Assembly: GCF_014705715.1 (NCBI RefSeq)
Contig: NZ_JACXLC010000001.1
Location: 1,036,457-1,100,456, forward strand
Direction of reading: 5' to 3'
DNA from: Erythrobacter rubeus
GTDB lineage: Bacteria; Pseudomonadota; Alphaproteobacteria; Sphingomonadales; Sphingomonadaceae
Length of the DNA stretch: 64,000 nt
The notes below the pieces were generated by a model. That model was not told the origin of the DNA. It ran no database searches and worked only from the letters and a program-made list of their open reading frames with translations. Both the position numbers and the translations under genes were made by a program. Shown here one piece after another: positions 27,264 through 35,672 of this stretch (position 1 is the stretch's first letter; the number at the start of each line of letters is the position of its first letter).

Positions 27264-28652
27264 ATGAGTGATCGCGACATCCTGACCGTCGCGCAGATGC
27301 AGGCTGCGGAGCAGAAGATATTCGACGCAGGAACAACGGTGTCGGAGCTGATGGAAATTGCCGCGGGAGGTGCGGCGGAGTGGATCAGACGCATTGCAGC
27401 CGGGCGATCCGTCACCGTCCTGTGCGGCCCCGGAAACAATGGCGGCGACGGTTATGTGATCGCGCGGCGTTTGCGTGAAGCCGGCAACGCGGTGCAGGTG
27501 GTTGCTCCGATTTCTCCCAAGACCGATGCGGGCAAGTCGGCCCGAACGGAGTGGGGCGGGGATGTTTCGACGTCGGGTGGCGGCGTCGCTGGCGAGGTCT
27601 TCGTCGATTGCCTGTTCGGTTCGGGCCTCTCGCGGCCCTTGTCGGGTGAGCATTCGCTGTTGCTGCGCGATCTGGCCGAGCGGCATTCGATCCGCATCGC
27701 CATCGATCTTCCCTCGGGCGTGGAAAGCGACAGCGGCGCGCTGCTCAACGATCGCCTGCCGCACTTCGATGTCACGCTGGCGCTGGGCGCATGGAAATTT
27801 GCGCACTGGCTGCTCCCCGCGCGTACCCGGATGGGCGTGAAGCGTCTCGTTCCCATCGGTGTTAGTCCGACCGAAGGAGCGGCGCAGCTGATCGAACGAC
27901 CCGAGCTGAGCGCCCCTGCAGACACGGCGCACAAATACACCAGAGGTCTCGCTGTGATTGTCGATGGCGAAATGCCGGGCGCTTCTGTGCTCGCAGCCAG
28001 AGCAGCGCAGAGCGGAGGGGCCGGGTACGTCAAACTGTTCAGCGAAGCCCAGCATACCAGCGATCCTGCAATCGTTCAGGACAGTTCACCCTTGTCCGAT
28101 GCCCTCTCGGACGAACGGATCAACGCGGTTTTGATAGGACCGGGCCTTGGCAGAAGCTCGAAATCCGAGGAGCGACTGACCACCGCGCTACGCGCTGACC
28201 TTCCCACCGTGATCGATGCCGATGCGCTCGTTTTGCTTAGACCGGAGATGCTAACGGGCGATGCGCCCCGAATTGCGACACCGCATGATGGGGAGCTTGC
28301 GGGCTTGTGCAAATCCTTCGCCGTCATAGCCGACGGGCGCATCGCGCGCGCCCGCGCTTTGGCCAAGGCGGCAGGGATGGTGATCTGCGCAAAGGGTCCC
28401 GACACGGTGATCGCAGCGCCCGATGGCCGCTTGGCACTCGCTCCGCCTGCGCCAAGCTGGCTCTCCGTCGCGGGCAGTGGCGACGTGCTCGCGGGAATCG
28501 CGGTCAGCCGCATGGCCGCTGGGCGTGATGCTTTCGAGGCCGCCTGCGAAGCCGTCTGGATTCACGGGGAGGCTGCACGCAGAACAGAGGCTCCTTTCAC
28601 TGCGATGCAGCTCGCCAATTCGGTGCAAAACGGATACGCGGCCTGTCTGTGA
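27264..28652 (+). CDS. nnr: Bifunctional NAD(P)H-hydrate epimerase / ADP-dependent dehydratase
   Basis: 462 residues from ATG 27264. It repairs hydrated NADH/NADPH. The N-terminal YjeF_N epimerase domain (about 1-205) has VLCGPGNNGGDGYVIARRL and AIDLPSGVESDSG. The C-terminal ribokinase-like dehydratase domain (about 215-455) has VLIGPGLGRSS, TPHDGELAGL and the phosphate-binding WLSVAGSGDVLAGI loop with its Asp. Both halves appear intact. Its stop overlaps the GTG start of the following RNA methyltransferase by 4 bases (GTGA). Confidence 0.95.
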   Translation: MSDRDILTVAQMQAAEQKIFDAGTTVSELMEIAAGGAAEWIRRIAAGRSVTVLCGPGNNGGDGYVIARRLREAGNAVQVVAPISPKTDAGKSARTEWGGDVSTSGGGVAGEVFVDCLFGSGLSRPLSGEHSLLLRDLAERHSIRIAIDLPSGVESDSGALLNDRLPHFDVTLALGAWKFAHWLLPARTRMGVKRLVPIGVSPTEGAAQLIERPELSAPADTAHKYTRGLAVIVDGEMPGASVLAARAAQSGGAGYVKLFSEAQHTSDPAIVQDSSPLSDALSDERINAVLIGPGLGRSSKSEERLTTALRADLPTVIDADALVLLRPEMLTGDAPRIATPHDGELAGLCKSFAVIADGRIARARALAKAAGMVICAKGPDTVIAAPDGRLALAPPAPSWLSVAGSGDVLAGIAVSRMAAGRDAFEAACEAVWIHGEAARRTEAPFTAMQLANSVQNGYAACL

Positions 28653-29854
28653 CCGAGCTTGAGACAATCGTGAGACTGGCCGCCAAGGGTGACGGCGTGA
28701 CCGCCAATGGAAACCATGTCCCGGGGGCTTTGCCTAGCGATATGGTAAGTAACGGCGCAATCGCCGAGCGGGGAAGGCATCACGTAGCCCCGCCGTGCCA
28801 GCATTTCGGCAAGTGTGGCGGGTGTCAGCTCCAACACGCCGACGAGGCCGCGCTGATGCAATTCGTGCGCGACCGTGTGGTCAATTCCGTCGAAGGGCAG
28901 GGCCTCGACATCGGTGAAGTCTTACCCACGCATCTTTCGCCGCCGGCCGCACGGCGACGCGCGACATTTCACGGGATGAGAACGCAGAAGGGCGCGGTCC
29001 TCGGCTTCAAACAATCGGGCTCTCATACAATCGTCGATTTGGCCGAGTGCCATGTCATCGCCCCGCAACTGGCCGCATTGATTGGCCCGCTGAGGCAATT
29101 CATCGCGAGATTTGGTCCGGCAAAACGGTCTGTCGATGCGCAAGTCACCCTGTGCGATCAGGGTCTCGATGTAGCCCTGTCGAATTTTCCGCTGGAAGGA
29201 CTGGAAGCGACCGAGGCCTCGCTCGATTTTGCCCGCGATCAGGGACTCGCGCGATTGTCGCTCGATCAGGGATATGGCGCGGAAACCGTGTGGGAGCCGG
29301 AGCCTGCAACCGTGGCTCTATCGGGCGTCCCGGTTCCGATGCCGATCGGCGCGTTCCTGCAGGCTACCAAGGACGCCGAAGCGCGGATGATCGCCGATGC
29401 ACGGGAGTGGGTCGGGGACGCACAGCGTGTTGCGGACCTATTCGCAGGGCTGGGCACTTTCGCATTCGCGCTGCGCGAAGGGCGCAAGGTGCTTGCTGCC
29501 GAGGCCGACCAAGCTGCTCACCTCGCCTCAAAAGCTGTTTCCGCCCGGGTTGGCGGCAGCGTTTTTCCGATACACCGCGACCTGTTTCGCAATCCCCTGC
29601 AATCGGACGAGCTAAGCCGTTTCGACGCGGTTTTGCTCGATCCCCCGCGGGCCGGCGCGCGCAGCCAGATCGGCGAAATCGCGGCGAGCAGCCTTTCGCG
29701 AGTTGTCTATGTCAGTTGCAATCCGTCGAGCTGGGCCCGCGATGCCTCGAAACTTGTCGATGCCGGTTTCAGGCTGGCCAAACTCAGACCCGTGGGTCAA
29801 TTCCGGTGGTCGACCCATGTCGAGCTGGTCAGCCTGTTCGAGCGGTCTGCTTAA
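28649..29854 (+). CDS. Class I SAM-dependent RNA (uracil-5-)methyltransferase, RlmD/TrmA type
   Basis: 401 residues, GTG start overlapping the previous stop by 4 bases. It resembles 23S rRNA (U1939) methyltransferase RlmD. Iron-sulfur cysteines near the N-terminus lie in PPCQHFGKCGGCQLQH (about 50-65). The SAM motif is RVADLFAGLGTFAFAL, DPPRAG is the motif before the catalytic loop, and the nucleophile Cys is in VYVSCNPSSWARD. An N-terminal TRAM-like region (about 1-40) is short. It ends the plus-strand run that starts with ETF-QO; its stop converges on the ACP gene. Confidence 0.9.
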   Translation: MTELETIVRLAAKGDGVTANGNHVPGALPSDMVSNGAIAERGRHHVAPPCQHFGKCGGCQLQHADEAALMQFVRDRVVNSVEGQGLDIGEVLPTHLSPPAARRRATFHGMRTQKGAVLGFKQSGSHTIVDLAECHVIAPQLAALIGPLRQFIARFGPAKRSVDAQVTLCDQGLDVALSNFPLEGLEATEASLDFARDQGLARLSLDQGYGAETVWEPEPATVALSGVPVPMPIGAFLQATKDAEARMIADAREWVGDAQRVADLFAGLGTFAFALREGRKVLAAEADQAAHLASKAVSARVGGSVFPIHRDLFRNPLQSDELSRFDAVLLDPPRAGARSQIGEIAASSLSRVVYVSCNPSSWARDASKLVDAGFRLAKLRPVGQFRWSTHVELVSLFERSA

Positions 29855-29884
29855 AGTGAAACCTGTCGGCAGCGTTCAAGCGCT

Positions 29885-30232
29885 TTAATCAGTGACGATC
29901 TTGGCTTCGGCAAAAGCCAATAATCCACCATAGGTTTCCAGCATTTCGCCATCCACATCATCGTCGTCGATCACGATGTCGAGCCGATCCTCCATCTCGG
30001 TGAGGAGCCCGGCGACCGCCATGGAGTCAAGCTCGGGAAGATGGCCGAAAAGCCCTGTATCGTCACCGAATTCTGCAGCATCCTCGGCCTCGATACCGAG
30101 CACGTCGACGAGGATGGCCTTGAGCCTGGCATCGATTTCGGCACGGCTCGGCTTGATGCCCGAGGATTCCGTTTCCCCGGAGCCCTGCGTCGCAGCGTCA
30201 TGCTGGCCGGTGGTGACCGGATTGGTGCCCAT
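29885..30232 (-). CDS. Acyl carrier protein of the exosortase-A-associated locus
   Basis: 115 residues from the ATG at 30232; GAGGG nine bases upstream on the minus strand favours it over ATG 30241. The phosphopantetheine attachment Ser is Ser70 in LPELDSMAVAGLL, matching the DSM/DSL motif. An N-terminal tail (1-28) is Gln/Gly/Ser-rich and disordered; a very acidic DDDDVDGE patch lies at about 89-96. It is divergently transcribed from the acyl-ligase gene, 255 bases away. ACP genes at this position belong to the exosortase A (XrtA) gene set in Proteobacteria, where ACP, acyl ligase and PLP decarboxylase co-occur. Primary fatty acid synthesis ACP (acpP) would normally be near fabD/fabG/fabF, so this is a dedicated carrier. 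Confidence 0.86.
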   Translation of the reverse strand: MGTNPVTTGQHDAATQGSGETESSGIKPSRAEIDARLKAILVDVLGIEAEDAAEFGDDTGLFGHLPELDSMAVAGLLTEMEDRLDIVIDDDDVDGEMLETYGGLLAFAEAKIVTD

Positions 30233-30422
30233 CAAGTTCATCCCTCGTTTCGAGCAATGCGCCCCGGCGCAGCGTCTTTTTGCGCCAAACGCCCAATTCA
30301 GGATCGCGGCCTTACCCAGCCACCCGCTCCGGTGCAAGCTCGACGGCTCTAACGGAAAGTGTGCTCAGCAGCCACCATGCTCGGCTATTCGCGGTTGAAT
30401 CGCCCTTCCACAATCACAGGAC

Positions 30423-30450
30423 TTGCAACGCGGCGAAGGTGCCGTGATAC
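30423..30450 (+). promoter_or_regulatory. Possible promoter of the acyl-ligase / decarboxylase genes
   Basis: TTGCAA (30423-30428), a 16-base spacer and TGATAC (30445-30450) sit about 38 bases before the ligase ATG at 30488. The rest of the 255-base divergent region shows no gene. Confidence 0.25.
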
Positions 30451-30487
30451 GCAGTGGGGAGCATCCAGAAGGCCTCTTTCGCTGTCT

Positions 30488-32044
30488 ATGACACCCACAC
30501 CCATACCACTCGACCCGGTTCCGCGCCCGCTCGATCATCTCGTCGAGCTTGCGCACAATGGCGGTCATGGCAACGCGCGGGCGCTGGTGCTGCGAAGCGA
30601 GACTCTGACGCATGAACAGTTGCGAGAACGGGTCGACCGCCTCGCCGGTTGGCTGAAACGCGAAGTCCCTCTGTCGGGCGCGCGCGTCGCTACATGGGCA
30701 GCTAAGGGCGAGCTTACCTGCCTGATGCCGCTTGCGGCGGCGAGGGCAGGGCTGGTCCATGTGCCGATCAATCCGCTACTGAAACGCGCCCAAGCAGCGC
30801 ATATTCTGGCGGATTGCGGTGCTTCGATGCTGATCGGCACCAAGGCCCGGCTCGCGTCGCTGGAAACCGATGACTTGCCGGGTGGCTGCCGAGCGCTCGA
30901 AGAAAACGAAGCACTTGTCGCGGCGACGCAAGCGAGCCTGGCATCAGGTCCATCGCAGGCCGATACTGGTGAGTTGACTGCAATTCTCTACACGAGCGGT
31001 TCGACCGGGCGACCGAAAGGCGTCATGCTCAGCCACGCCAATCTTTGGCTGGGTGCCGTCAGCGTCGCGCATTATCTCGAGATGGCGCCGGACGATGTGA
31101 CTTTGGCGGTCCTTCCGCTGTCATTCGATTACGGCCAGAACCAGCTCCTTTCGACGTGGTATGCCGGGGGTGCGGTTGTCCCGCTCGACTTCCTGTTTCC
31201 GCGCGACGTTTCGAAGGCGTGCGCGGCTCATGGTGTGACCACGTTGGCGGCGGTCCCGCCGCTCTGGGTGCAGCTAACCGAACTGGACTGGGTGGCGGAG
31301 GCGAGTGCACCTTTGCGCCGCCTCACGAACAGCGGCGGCGCGCTGACCACCGAGCTTGTGAAGGATCTGACCACGATCTTCCCGCAGGCCGATCTCTATC
31401 CGATGTACGGGCTTACCGAGGCTTTTCGCTCGACGTATCTGAATCCCGATCTGGTCGAAAAGCACCCGACATCAATGGGTAAGGCCATTCCATTCGCAGA
31501 AATTCTCGTCATCGACGACGAGGGAAACCCAGCGTCGGCAAACGAGGAAGGAGAGCTCGTGCATTGCGGACCGCTGGTGGCGCAAGGATATTGGAAAGAC
31601 CCCGAGCGGACGGCCATTCGGTTCAAGCCTGCGCCCGATCATTCGGCCTATGGCGGCACCGCGGTCTGGTCCGGAGACAGGGTCCGGCGCGATGAAAATG
31701 GCTTGCTGCACTTCGTCGGCCGCCGCGACGCGATGATCAAGAGCGCAGGCAATCGCATCAGTCCGCAGGAAATCGAGGAGGCGGCGATCGCGACAGATCT
31801 GGTGTCGGAGGCGGTCGCGTTAGGTGTGCCGGATGATCGGCTCGGCCATGCTGTCCATCTGGTTGTGCGCGGAGTGAGTGACCCTGCAGAGCGCGCGAAC
31901 CTTGCCAAATCGCTGAAGCGGGAGCTTCCCAATTTCATGCAACCGCAGGCAATACACTGGCGAGACAGCATGCCACTGAATCCAAACGGCAAGATCGACC
32001 GGACAGCTCTGCTGCGTGAGATTTCCGAGGGAGAGGCCGCGTGA
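30488..32044 (+). CDS. Acyl-CoA ligase (AMP-forming), exosortase A system-associated
   Basis: 518 residues from ATG 30488; a frame start at 30359 would add 43 unconserved residues. Adenylate-forming enzyme: P-loop YTSGSTGRPKG (about 168-178), YPMYGLTEAF, WSGDRVRRDENG and NPNGKIDR with the C-terminal catalytic Lys. Length and the DPVPRPLDHLVELA start match the family I know as ligase_PEP_1, found next to exosortase A genes. Likely job: load an acyl or amino acid group onto the neighbouring ACP (Ser70 carrier). It overlaps the decarboxylase gene by 4 bases (GTGA), so both are made together. The exact acid activated is unknown. Confidence 0.88.
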   Translation: MTPTPIPLDPVPRPLDHLVELAHNGGHGNARALVLRSETLTHEQLRERVDRLAGWLKREVPLSGARVATWAAKGELTCLMPLAAARAGLVHVPINPLLKRAQAAHILADCGASMLIGTKARLASLETDDLPGGCRALEENEALVAATQASLASGPSQADTGELTAILYTSGSTGRPKGVMLSHANLWLGAVSVAHYLEMAPDDVTLAVLPLSFDYGQNQLLSTWYAGGAVVPLDFLFPRDVSKACAAHGVTTLAAVPPLWVQLTELDWVAEASAPLRRLTNSGGALTTELVKDLTTIFPQADLYPMYGLTEAFRSTYLNPDLVEKHPTSMGKAIPFAEILVIDDEGNPASANEEGELVHCGPLVAQGYWKDPERTAIRFKPAPDHSAYGGTAVWSGDRVRRDENGLLHFVGRRDAMIKSAGNRISPQEIEEAAIATDLVSEAVALGVPDDRLGHAVHLVVRGVSDPAERANLAKSLKRELPNFMQPQAIHWRDSMPLNPNGKIDRTALLREISEGEAA

Positions 32045-33273
32045 AGGCGAAACCGGTCGGTCCGATCCCGGAGGGGTTCAAGGCGCAGGGTGGAGAGCTT
32101 TTCGTCGGTGGCCAGACGGCCAGCGATCTCGTCGCATCCGCAGGATCGACGCCTTTGTTCGTGTATTCGCGTGAACTGATAAGCGCCCGAGTGCGGAAGC
32201 TGCGAGATGCTTTGCCTGCGCGAATTGGTATCAATTACGCCATCAAGGCCAATCCTTTCGAGCCGGTGCTCAAGCACATGGCGCCGCTTGTCGACGGTTT
32301 CGATATCGCTTCATCGGGCGAGTTGCAGCTCGCCCAGAACGCTGGCGTCGATCCCGCGCGCATCAGTTTCGCAGGCCCCGGCAAACGAGGCGAGGAACTC
32401 GAGGCTGCGATTTCCGCAGGGGTCACGCTTAATTGCGAGTCCTCCGGCGAAGGAGAACGCGCAATCGCTATCGGGCAGCGTCTCGGAGTGTGCCCAAGGA
32501 TTGCGATCCGCGTGAACCCTGATTTCGAGCTGAAGGGTTCGGGGATGAAAATGGGCGGCGGCGCAAAGCCCTTCGGTGTCGATGCGGAAAAGGTGCCCGA
32601 TCTCGCCAAATATCTCATCAACGAAGGCGCGGAATGGCGCGGGCTTCATATCTTCACCGGCAGCCAGGCGCTGAACGCTGACGCAATCATAGAAGCGCAG
32701 TCGAACGTGTTGAAATTGGCTGATGAACTTGCCCGGCTGATAGGCGAGCCCTTGCCCAAGCTGAATATGGGGGGCGGGTTCGGTATTCCTTACTTTCCCG
32801 GCGATGAACCTTTGGAATTGGATGCGGTCGGGTGCGCCTTGCACGCGAATGTCGCCGATCTGCCCGAGTCCTTACAGGATGCCGAGCTTTGCCTGGAGCT
32901 TGGCCGCTATCTGATCGGCGAGGCGGGCGTGTATCTTTGCCGTGTGGTCGATAGAAAGGACAGCCACGGCGTCACCTATCTCGTCACCGATGGCGGGCTG
33001 CACCACCAACTGGCCGCCTCGGGCAATTTCGGTACAGTCGTCAGGAGAAACTATCCCGTTGCGATCGCAAGCCGGTTCGATGCCGAGCCGAGCGAAGTGG
33101 TCAATGTCGTCGGCTGCCTTTGCACACCGCTCGACAGACTGGCCGATCTGGCACACCTTCCGCGTGCAGAGGTCGGCGATCTGGTCGCGGTGTTCTGTGC
33201 CGGGGCCTACGGTGCGACCGCCTCGCCGTCCGCATTTCTGGGGCACGGCAGCGCGCGTGAAATCCTAGTCTGA
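32041..33273 (+). CDS. Pyridoxal-dependent decarboxylase, exosortase A system-associated
   Basis: 410 residues, GTG start at 32041. Fold III PLP decarboxylase related to diaminopimelate/ornithine decarboxylases. PLP Lys69 in YAIKANP; phosphate-binding GGGFG in NMGGGFGIPY; ELGRYL; and the partner Cys in GCLCTPLDRL near residue 360. The N-terminus KPVGPIPEGF is typical of the exosortase-A family, in which the substrate is thought to be an amino acid or carrier-bound amino acid. Lysine biosynthesis use is unlikely because the family differs and no lys gene is near. In an operon with the acyl ligase. Confidence 0.88.
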   Translation: MKAKPVGPIPEGFKAQGGELFVGGQTASDLVASAGSTPLFVYSRELISARVRKLRDALPARIGINYAIKANPFEPVLKHMAPLVDGFDIASSGELQLAQNAGVDPARISFAGPGKRGEELEAAISAGVTLNCESSGEGERAIAIGQRLGVCPRIAIRVNPDFELKGSGMKMGGGAKPFGVDAEKVPDLAKYLINEGAEWRGLHIFTGSQALNADAIIEAQSNVLKLADELARLIGEPLPKLNMGGGFGIPYFPGDEPLELDAVGCALHANVADLPESLQDAELCLELGRYLIGEAGVYLCRVVDRKDSHGVTYLVTDGGLHHQLAASGNFGTVVRRNYPVAIASRFDAEPSEVVNVVGCLCTPLDRLADLAHLPRAEVGDLVAVFCAGAYGATASPSAFLGHGSAREILV

Positions 33274-33277
33274 GCAT

Positions 33278-33298
33278 GACCGCCTGTGCGCAGCGGTC
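33278..33298 (+). terminator. Weak hairpin after the decarboxylase gene
   Basis: GACCGC (33278-33283) and GCGGTC (33293-33298) form a 6-base stem with a 9-base loop, just after the stop. A run of five T lies about 14 bases later, so it is at most a weak terminator. Confidence 0.25.
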
Positions 33299-33388
33299 CC
33301 TCCTTACCGAATTTTTAGCAGTTTGTTGGCATAGAGTTGGGGGCTGTTCGGCATGCGCCGGAGCCTGCGATCGACGGAGCCGACATCG

Positions 33389-34504
33389 ATGTACCATCAA
33401 TTCTATGGTTTTGAGGGTCGCCCCTTCGAATTGACGTCGGACCCCGCATTCTATTTCGAAAGCGCCTCGCACCGCAAAGCCCTGTCCTATCTTGGCCTGG
33501 CGCTCGATCAGCGCGAGGGGTTCATCGTGGTAACGGGTGCAGCGGGCTCCGGTAAATCGGAGCTTGTGCAGCGCCTGTTGGACAGATCGACGGCAGGGGA
33601 TCTGACGGTCGCACAGATCGCTGCGTCTGCGTTGAACGGCGAGGACGGCTTTTCCCATTTGGCGGAAGCATTCGGTGCGGGCGGGCAATCAGGCGTGGAG
33701 GCGGCCACTGCTGATCTCGATACGCTGGAGACCTTTCTGCAAGGTGAGACTCGCGCAGGGCGGCGCTGCCTTCTGATTGTAGATGGGTCTGAGACCTTGG
33801 AGCCTGATGGCTTCCAAAGGCTTCGCGAACTCGCTGAGCTCCGCCTTGGATCGCAATCCTTGCTTCAGGGCATTCTGGTCGGCTCGTCCGACTTTCTGGA
33901 AGAGCAGTCCGTGCATGGTGAGGTCCAGCAGCTGCGCCAAAACGTCGTTGCCTCATATGAACTTGCGCCGCTCGATGCCGAAGAAACGCACAGCTTTGTC
34001 TACGAGCGGCTGCAGCGTGTGGGCTGGAACGGACATCCATCGATCGAAGAGCAGATGCTCGATGTGTTGGTCGATGAGACGCAAGGCAGCTTGCGGCAAA
34101 TCAATCAGATTATGAACCGGCTGCTGCTCGTCGGGGCCCTGGAAGAAAGCGATGCGCTTACCGCCGAAATGCTCGGTGAAGTGATCAAGGAGATGAAGAT
34201 GGACGTCCAGATCGAACAACGAACGGCGGATGCTGTTGAGACAACGGACGGTGAGGTTGCCGATCAGCACGCGCAGCAACGATTTGCGGGTGCCGAGCTC
34301 GAGACCGCTCTCGCAGCGCTGCAACAGGTGGGGAAACCGCCGGTGTCGGGGAACGGGCCTTCAACGGATCAGGCGTACGATGATCTGACGGCAGCCGTGG
34401 CGAAGGTCGAAAAGCGGCTCGATGAACAGGAACAATCCTTGCGCCATGTCCTGACTATGTTGATCGAGTGGCTCGAAGACGAAGAAACGCAGGAAGCTGC
34501 CTGA
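33389..34504 (+). CDS. XrtA/PEP-CTERM-associated ATPase (GspA/ExeA-like), divergent
   Basis: 371 residues from ATG 33389, with GACGGAG as binding site; an upstream ATG at 33353 is possible. It starts MYHQFYGFEGRPFELTSDP, as in ExeA/GspA and the PEP-CTERM-locus secretion ATPases (pepcterm_ATPase). Walker A is GAAGSGKS (50-57). Walker B is CLLIVDG (127-133): the usual glutamate after the aspartate is Gly133, so ATP hydrolysis is doubtful. The remainder keeps the family pattern (LRQNVVASYELAPLDAEET, TQGSLRQINQIMNRLLLVG). The C-terminal 100 residues are a Glu/Gln-rich, possibly coiled-coil region. It follows the decarboxylase after 115 bases. Not tied to a neighbouring exosortase here. Confidence 0.82.
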   Translation: MYHQFYGFEGRPFELTSDPAFYFESASHRKALSYLGLALDQREGFIVVTGAAGSGKSELVQRLLDRSTAGDLTVAQIAASALNGEDGFSHLAEAFGAGGQSGVEAATADLDTLETFLQGETRAGRRCLLIVDGSETLEPDGFQRLRELAELRLGSQSLLQGILVGSSDFLEEQSVHGEVQQLRQNVVASYELAPLDAEETHSFVYERLQRVGWNGHPSIEEQMLDVLVDETQGSLRQINQIMNRLLLVGALEESDALTAEMLGEVIKEMKMDVQIEQRTADAVETTDGEVADQHAQQRFAGAELETALAALQQVGKPPVSGNGPSTDQAYDDLTAAVAKVEKRLDEQEQSLRHVLTMLIEWLEDEETQEAA

Positions 34505-34598
34505 CTTTTGTGCGCGTGAGGCGGAGCAAAATCGTCGAGTGACGTCCTCAGCCGCGCAACAATGCGTGACAATTTCGCATCGTTTGGCCCATTTTGAG

Positions 34599-34620
34599 AC
34601 TCTTATGGTGTACGAAGAGT
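34599..34620. repeat. Inverted repeat upstream of the RpfF-like gene
   Basis: ACTCTT (34599-34604) and AAGAGT (34615-34620) are exact inverse complements around a 10-base centre, about 126-147 bases before the ATG at 34746. It could be an operator; no known consensus is matched. Confidence 0.3.
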
Positions 34621-34745
34621 AAATATCTAATTGCCAAGGGACTCCGGTCTCGCCTAGCCTTTTCGCAAATGGAGCCAAACGGCCGTTCGAGTGCTGGCGA
34701 GGGTAAAACAAGCCAGTCTAAACAGGGTTGTCTCGGAGTAACGTT

Positions 34746-35669
34746 ATGGATAGCGGCGCTGGCAGGGCGGTTCCATTGACCGCGGATGAGGAAATGTACG
34801 CAGAAAGTGCGCTGCATTCCGCCATCCCGAAAGAAATATTCGAATTACAAGAGCTTGATGTCTTATACGAAGACACCACTGCAACCCTCTGGACTTATAT
34901 GAATCCGGACGGGCGACCGAGTTTCACGCCGGCGATGCTCAACGATTTCGAAAGCTGGCAGCAGCTTATCACTGATGGATTTGGCCCAGACAAAGTGCCG
35001 CTCCGGTATCTTGTGCTCGGCAGCCGGTGCGACGACGTTTTCTGCTTTGGCGGCGACCTTCATCTGTTCCAGAAACTGATCCGCGAACGCGATCGCGACG
35101 GGCTGGTCGAGTACGGCCACCGCTGCTGCGCGATCCTCGATCGCAATATTCGCACGCTCGAGATTCCGATGCTGACCGTTGGATTGGTGCAGGGCGCGGC
35201 CCTCGGCGGTGGGTTCGAAGCGCTGCTTTCCTTCGACTACATCGTCGCCGAGAGGCAGGCGACGTTCGGGCTCCCCGAAATCATGTTCGGCCTGTATCCC
35301 GGCATGGGCGCTCACGCCTTGCTCGCGCGCAAGCTTGGAAGTGCGATGGCTGACCGGATCATCGTCTCCAACGAGACTTTCACCGCGGAGCAGATGTACG
35401 ATCTGGGGATCGTCCACGCTCTCGCAGAGCCGGGTGACGGCCTGAATGCGACCCGCGATTTCATCAAGAAGTCCGAGCGGCGTCACGCCGGTCTCGTGGG
35501 TTCGCGCCGTGCGATCAAGCAAGTGTGGCAATTGAAGCTTGCCGAGCTCAACCGCATTACCGAAATGTGGGCCGATACCGCGCTTCAACTGCGCGAGCAG
35601 GATCTCAAGGTGATGAACAGGCTGGTCGCCGCACAGGCCCGGCTCGCGGAGCGGATCGCCGCTGCCTGA
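34746..35669 (+). CDS. RpfF-like crotonase (putative DSF-family signal synthase)
   Basis: 307 residues from ATG 34746 with CGGAG (34734-34738) as ribosome binding site; a TTG at 34728 is possible. Crotonase superfamily. RpfF makes cis-2-unsaturated fatty acid signals (DSF) from 3-hydroxyacyl-ACP by dehydration and thioester cleavage, with catalytic Glu141 and Glu161 in Xanthomonas. Here the corresponding blocks are ALGGGFEALLSFD (Glu158) and GLPEIMFGLYPGMGAH (Glu178), again 20 residues apart, and the LYPGMGA tract is characteristic of RpfF rather than of degradative enoyl-CoA hydratases. An N-terminal extension of about 30 residues is seen as well. Neighbours: an ATPase and exosortase-associated acyl ligase/ACP upstream. 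No RpfC/RpfG or RpfR receptor is in view. Function is inferred, not shown. Confidence 0.8.
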   Translation: MDSGAGRAVPLTADEEMYAESALHSAIPKEIFELQELDVLYEDTTATLWTYMNPDGRPSFTPAMLNDFESWQQLITDGFGPDKVPLRYLVLGSRCDDVFCFGGDLHLFQKLIRERDRDGLVEYGHRCCAILDRNIRTLEIPMLTVGLVQGAALGGGFEALLSFDYIVAERQATFGLPEIMFGLYPGMGAHALLARKLGSAMADRIIVSNETFTAEQMYDLGIVHALAEPGDGLNATRDFIKKSERRHAGLVGSRRAIKQVWQLKLAELNRITEMWADTALQLREQDLKVMNRLVAAQARLAERIAAA

Positions 35670-35672
35670 CGA

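Noticed and set aside
34746..35669. Generic enoyl-CoA hydratase of beta-oxidation
   Set aside because: The GGGFEA/GLPEIMFGLYPGMGA pattern and 20-residue Glu spacing fit RpfF better. Not excluded, so the RpfF call stays at moderate confidence.
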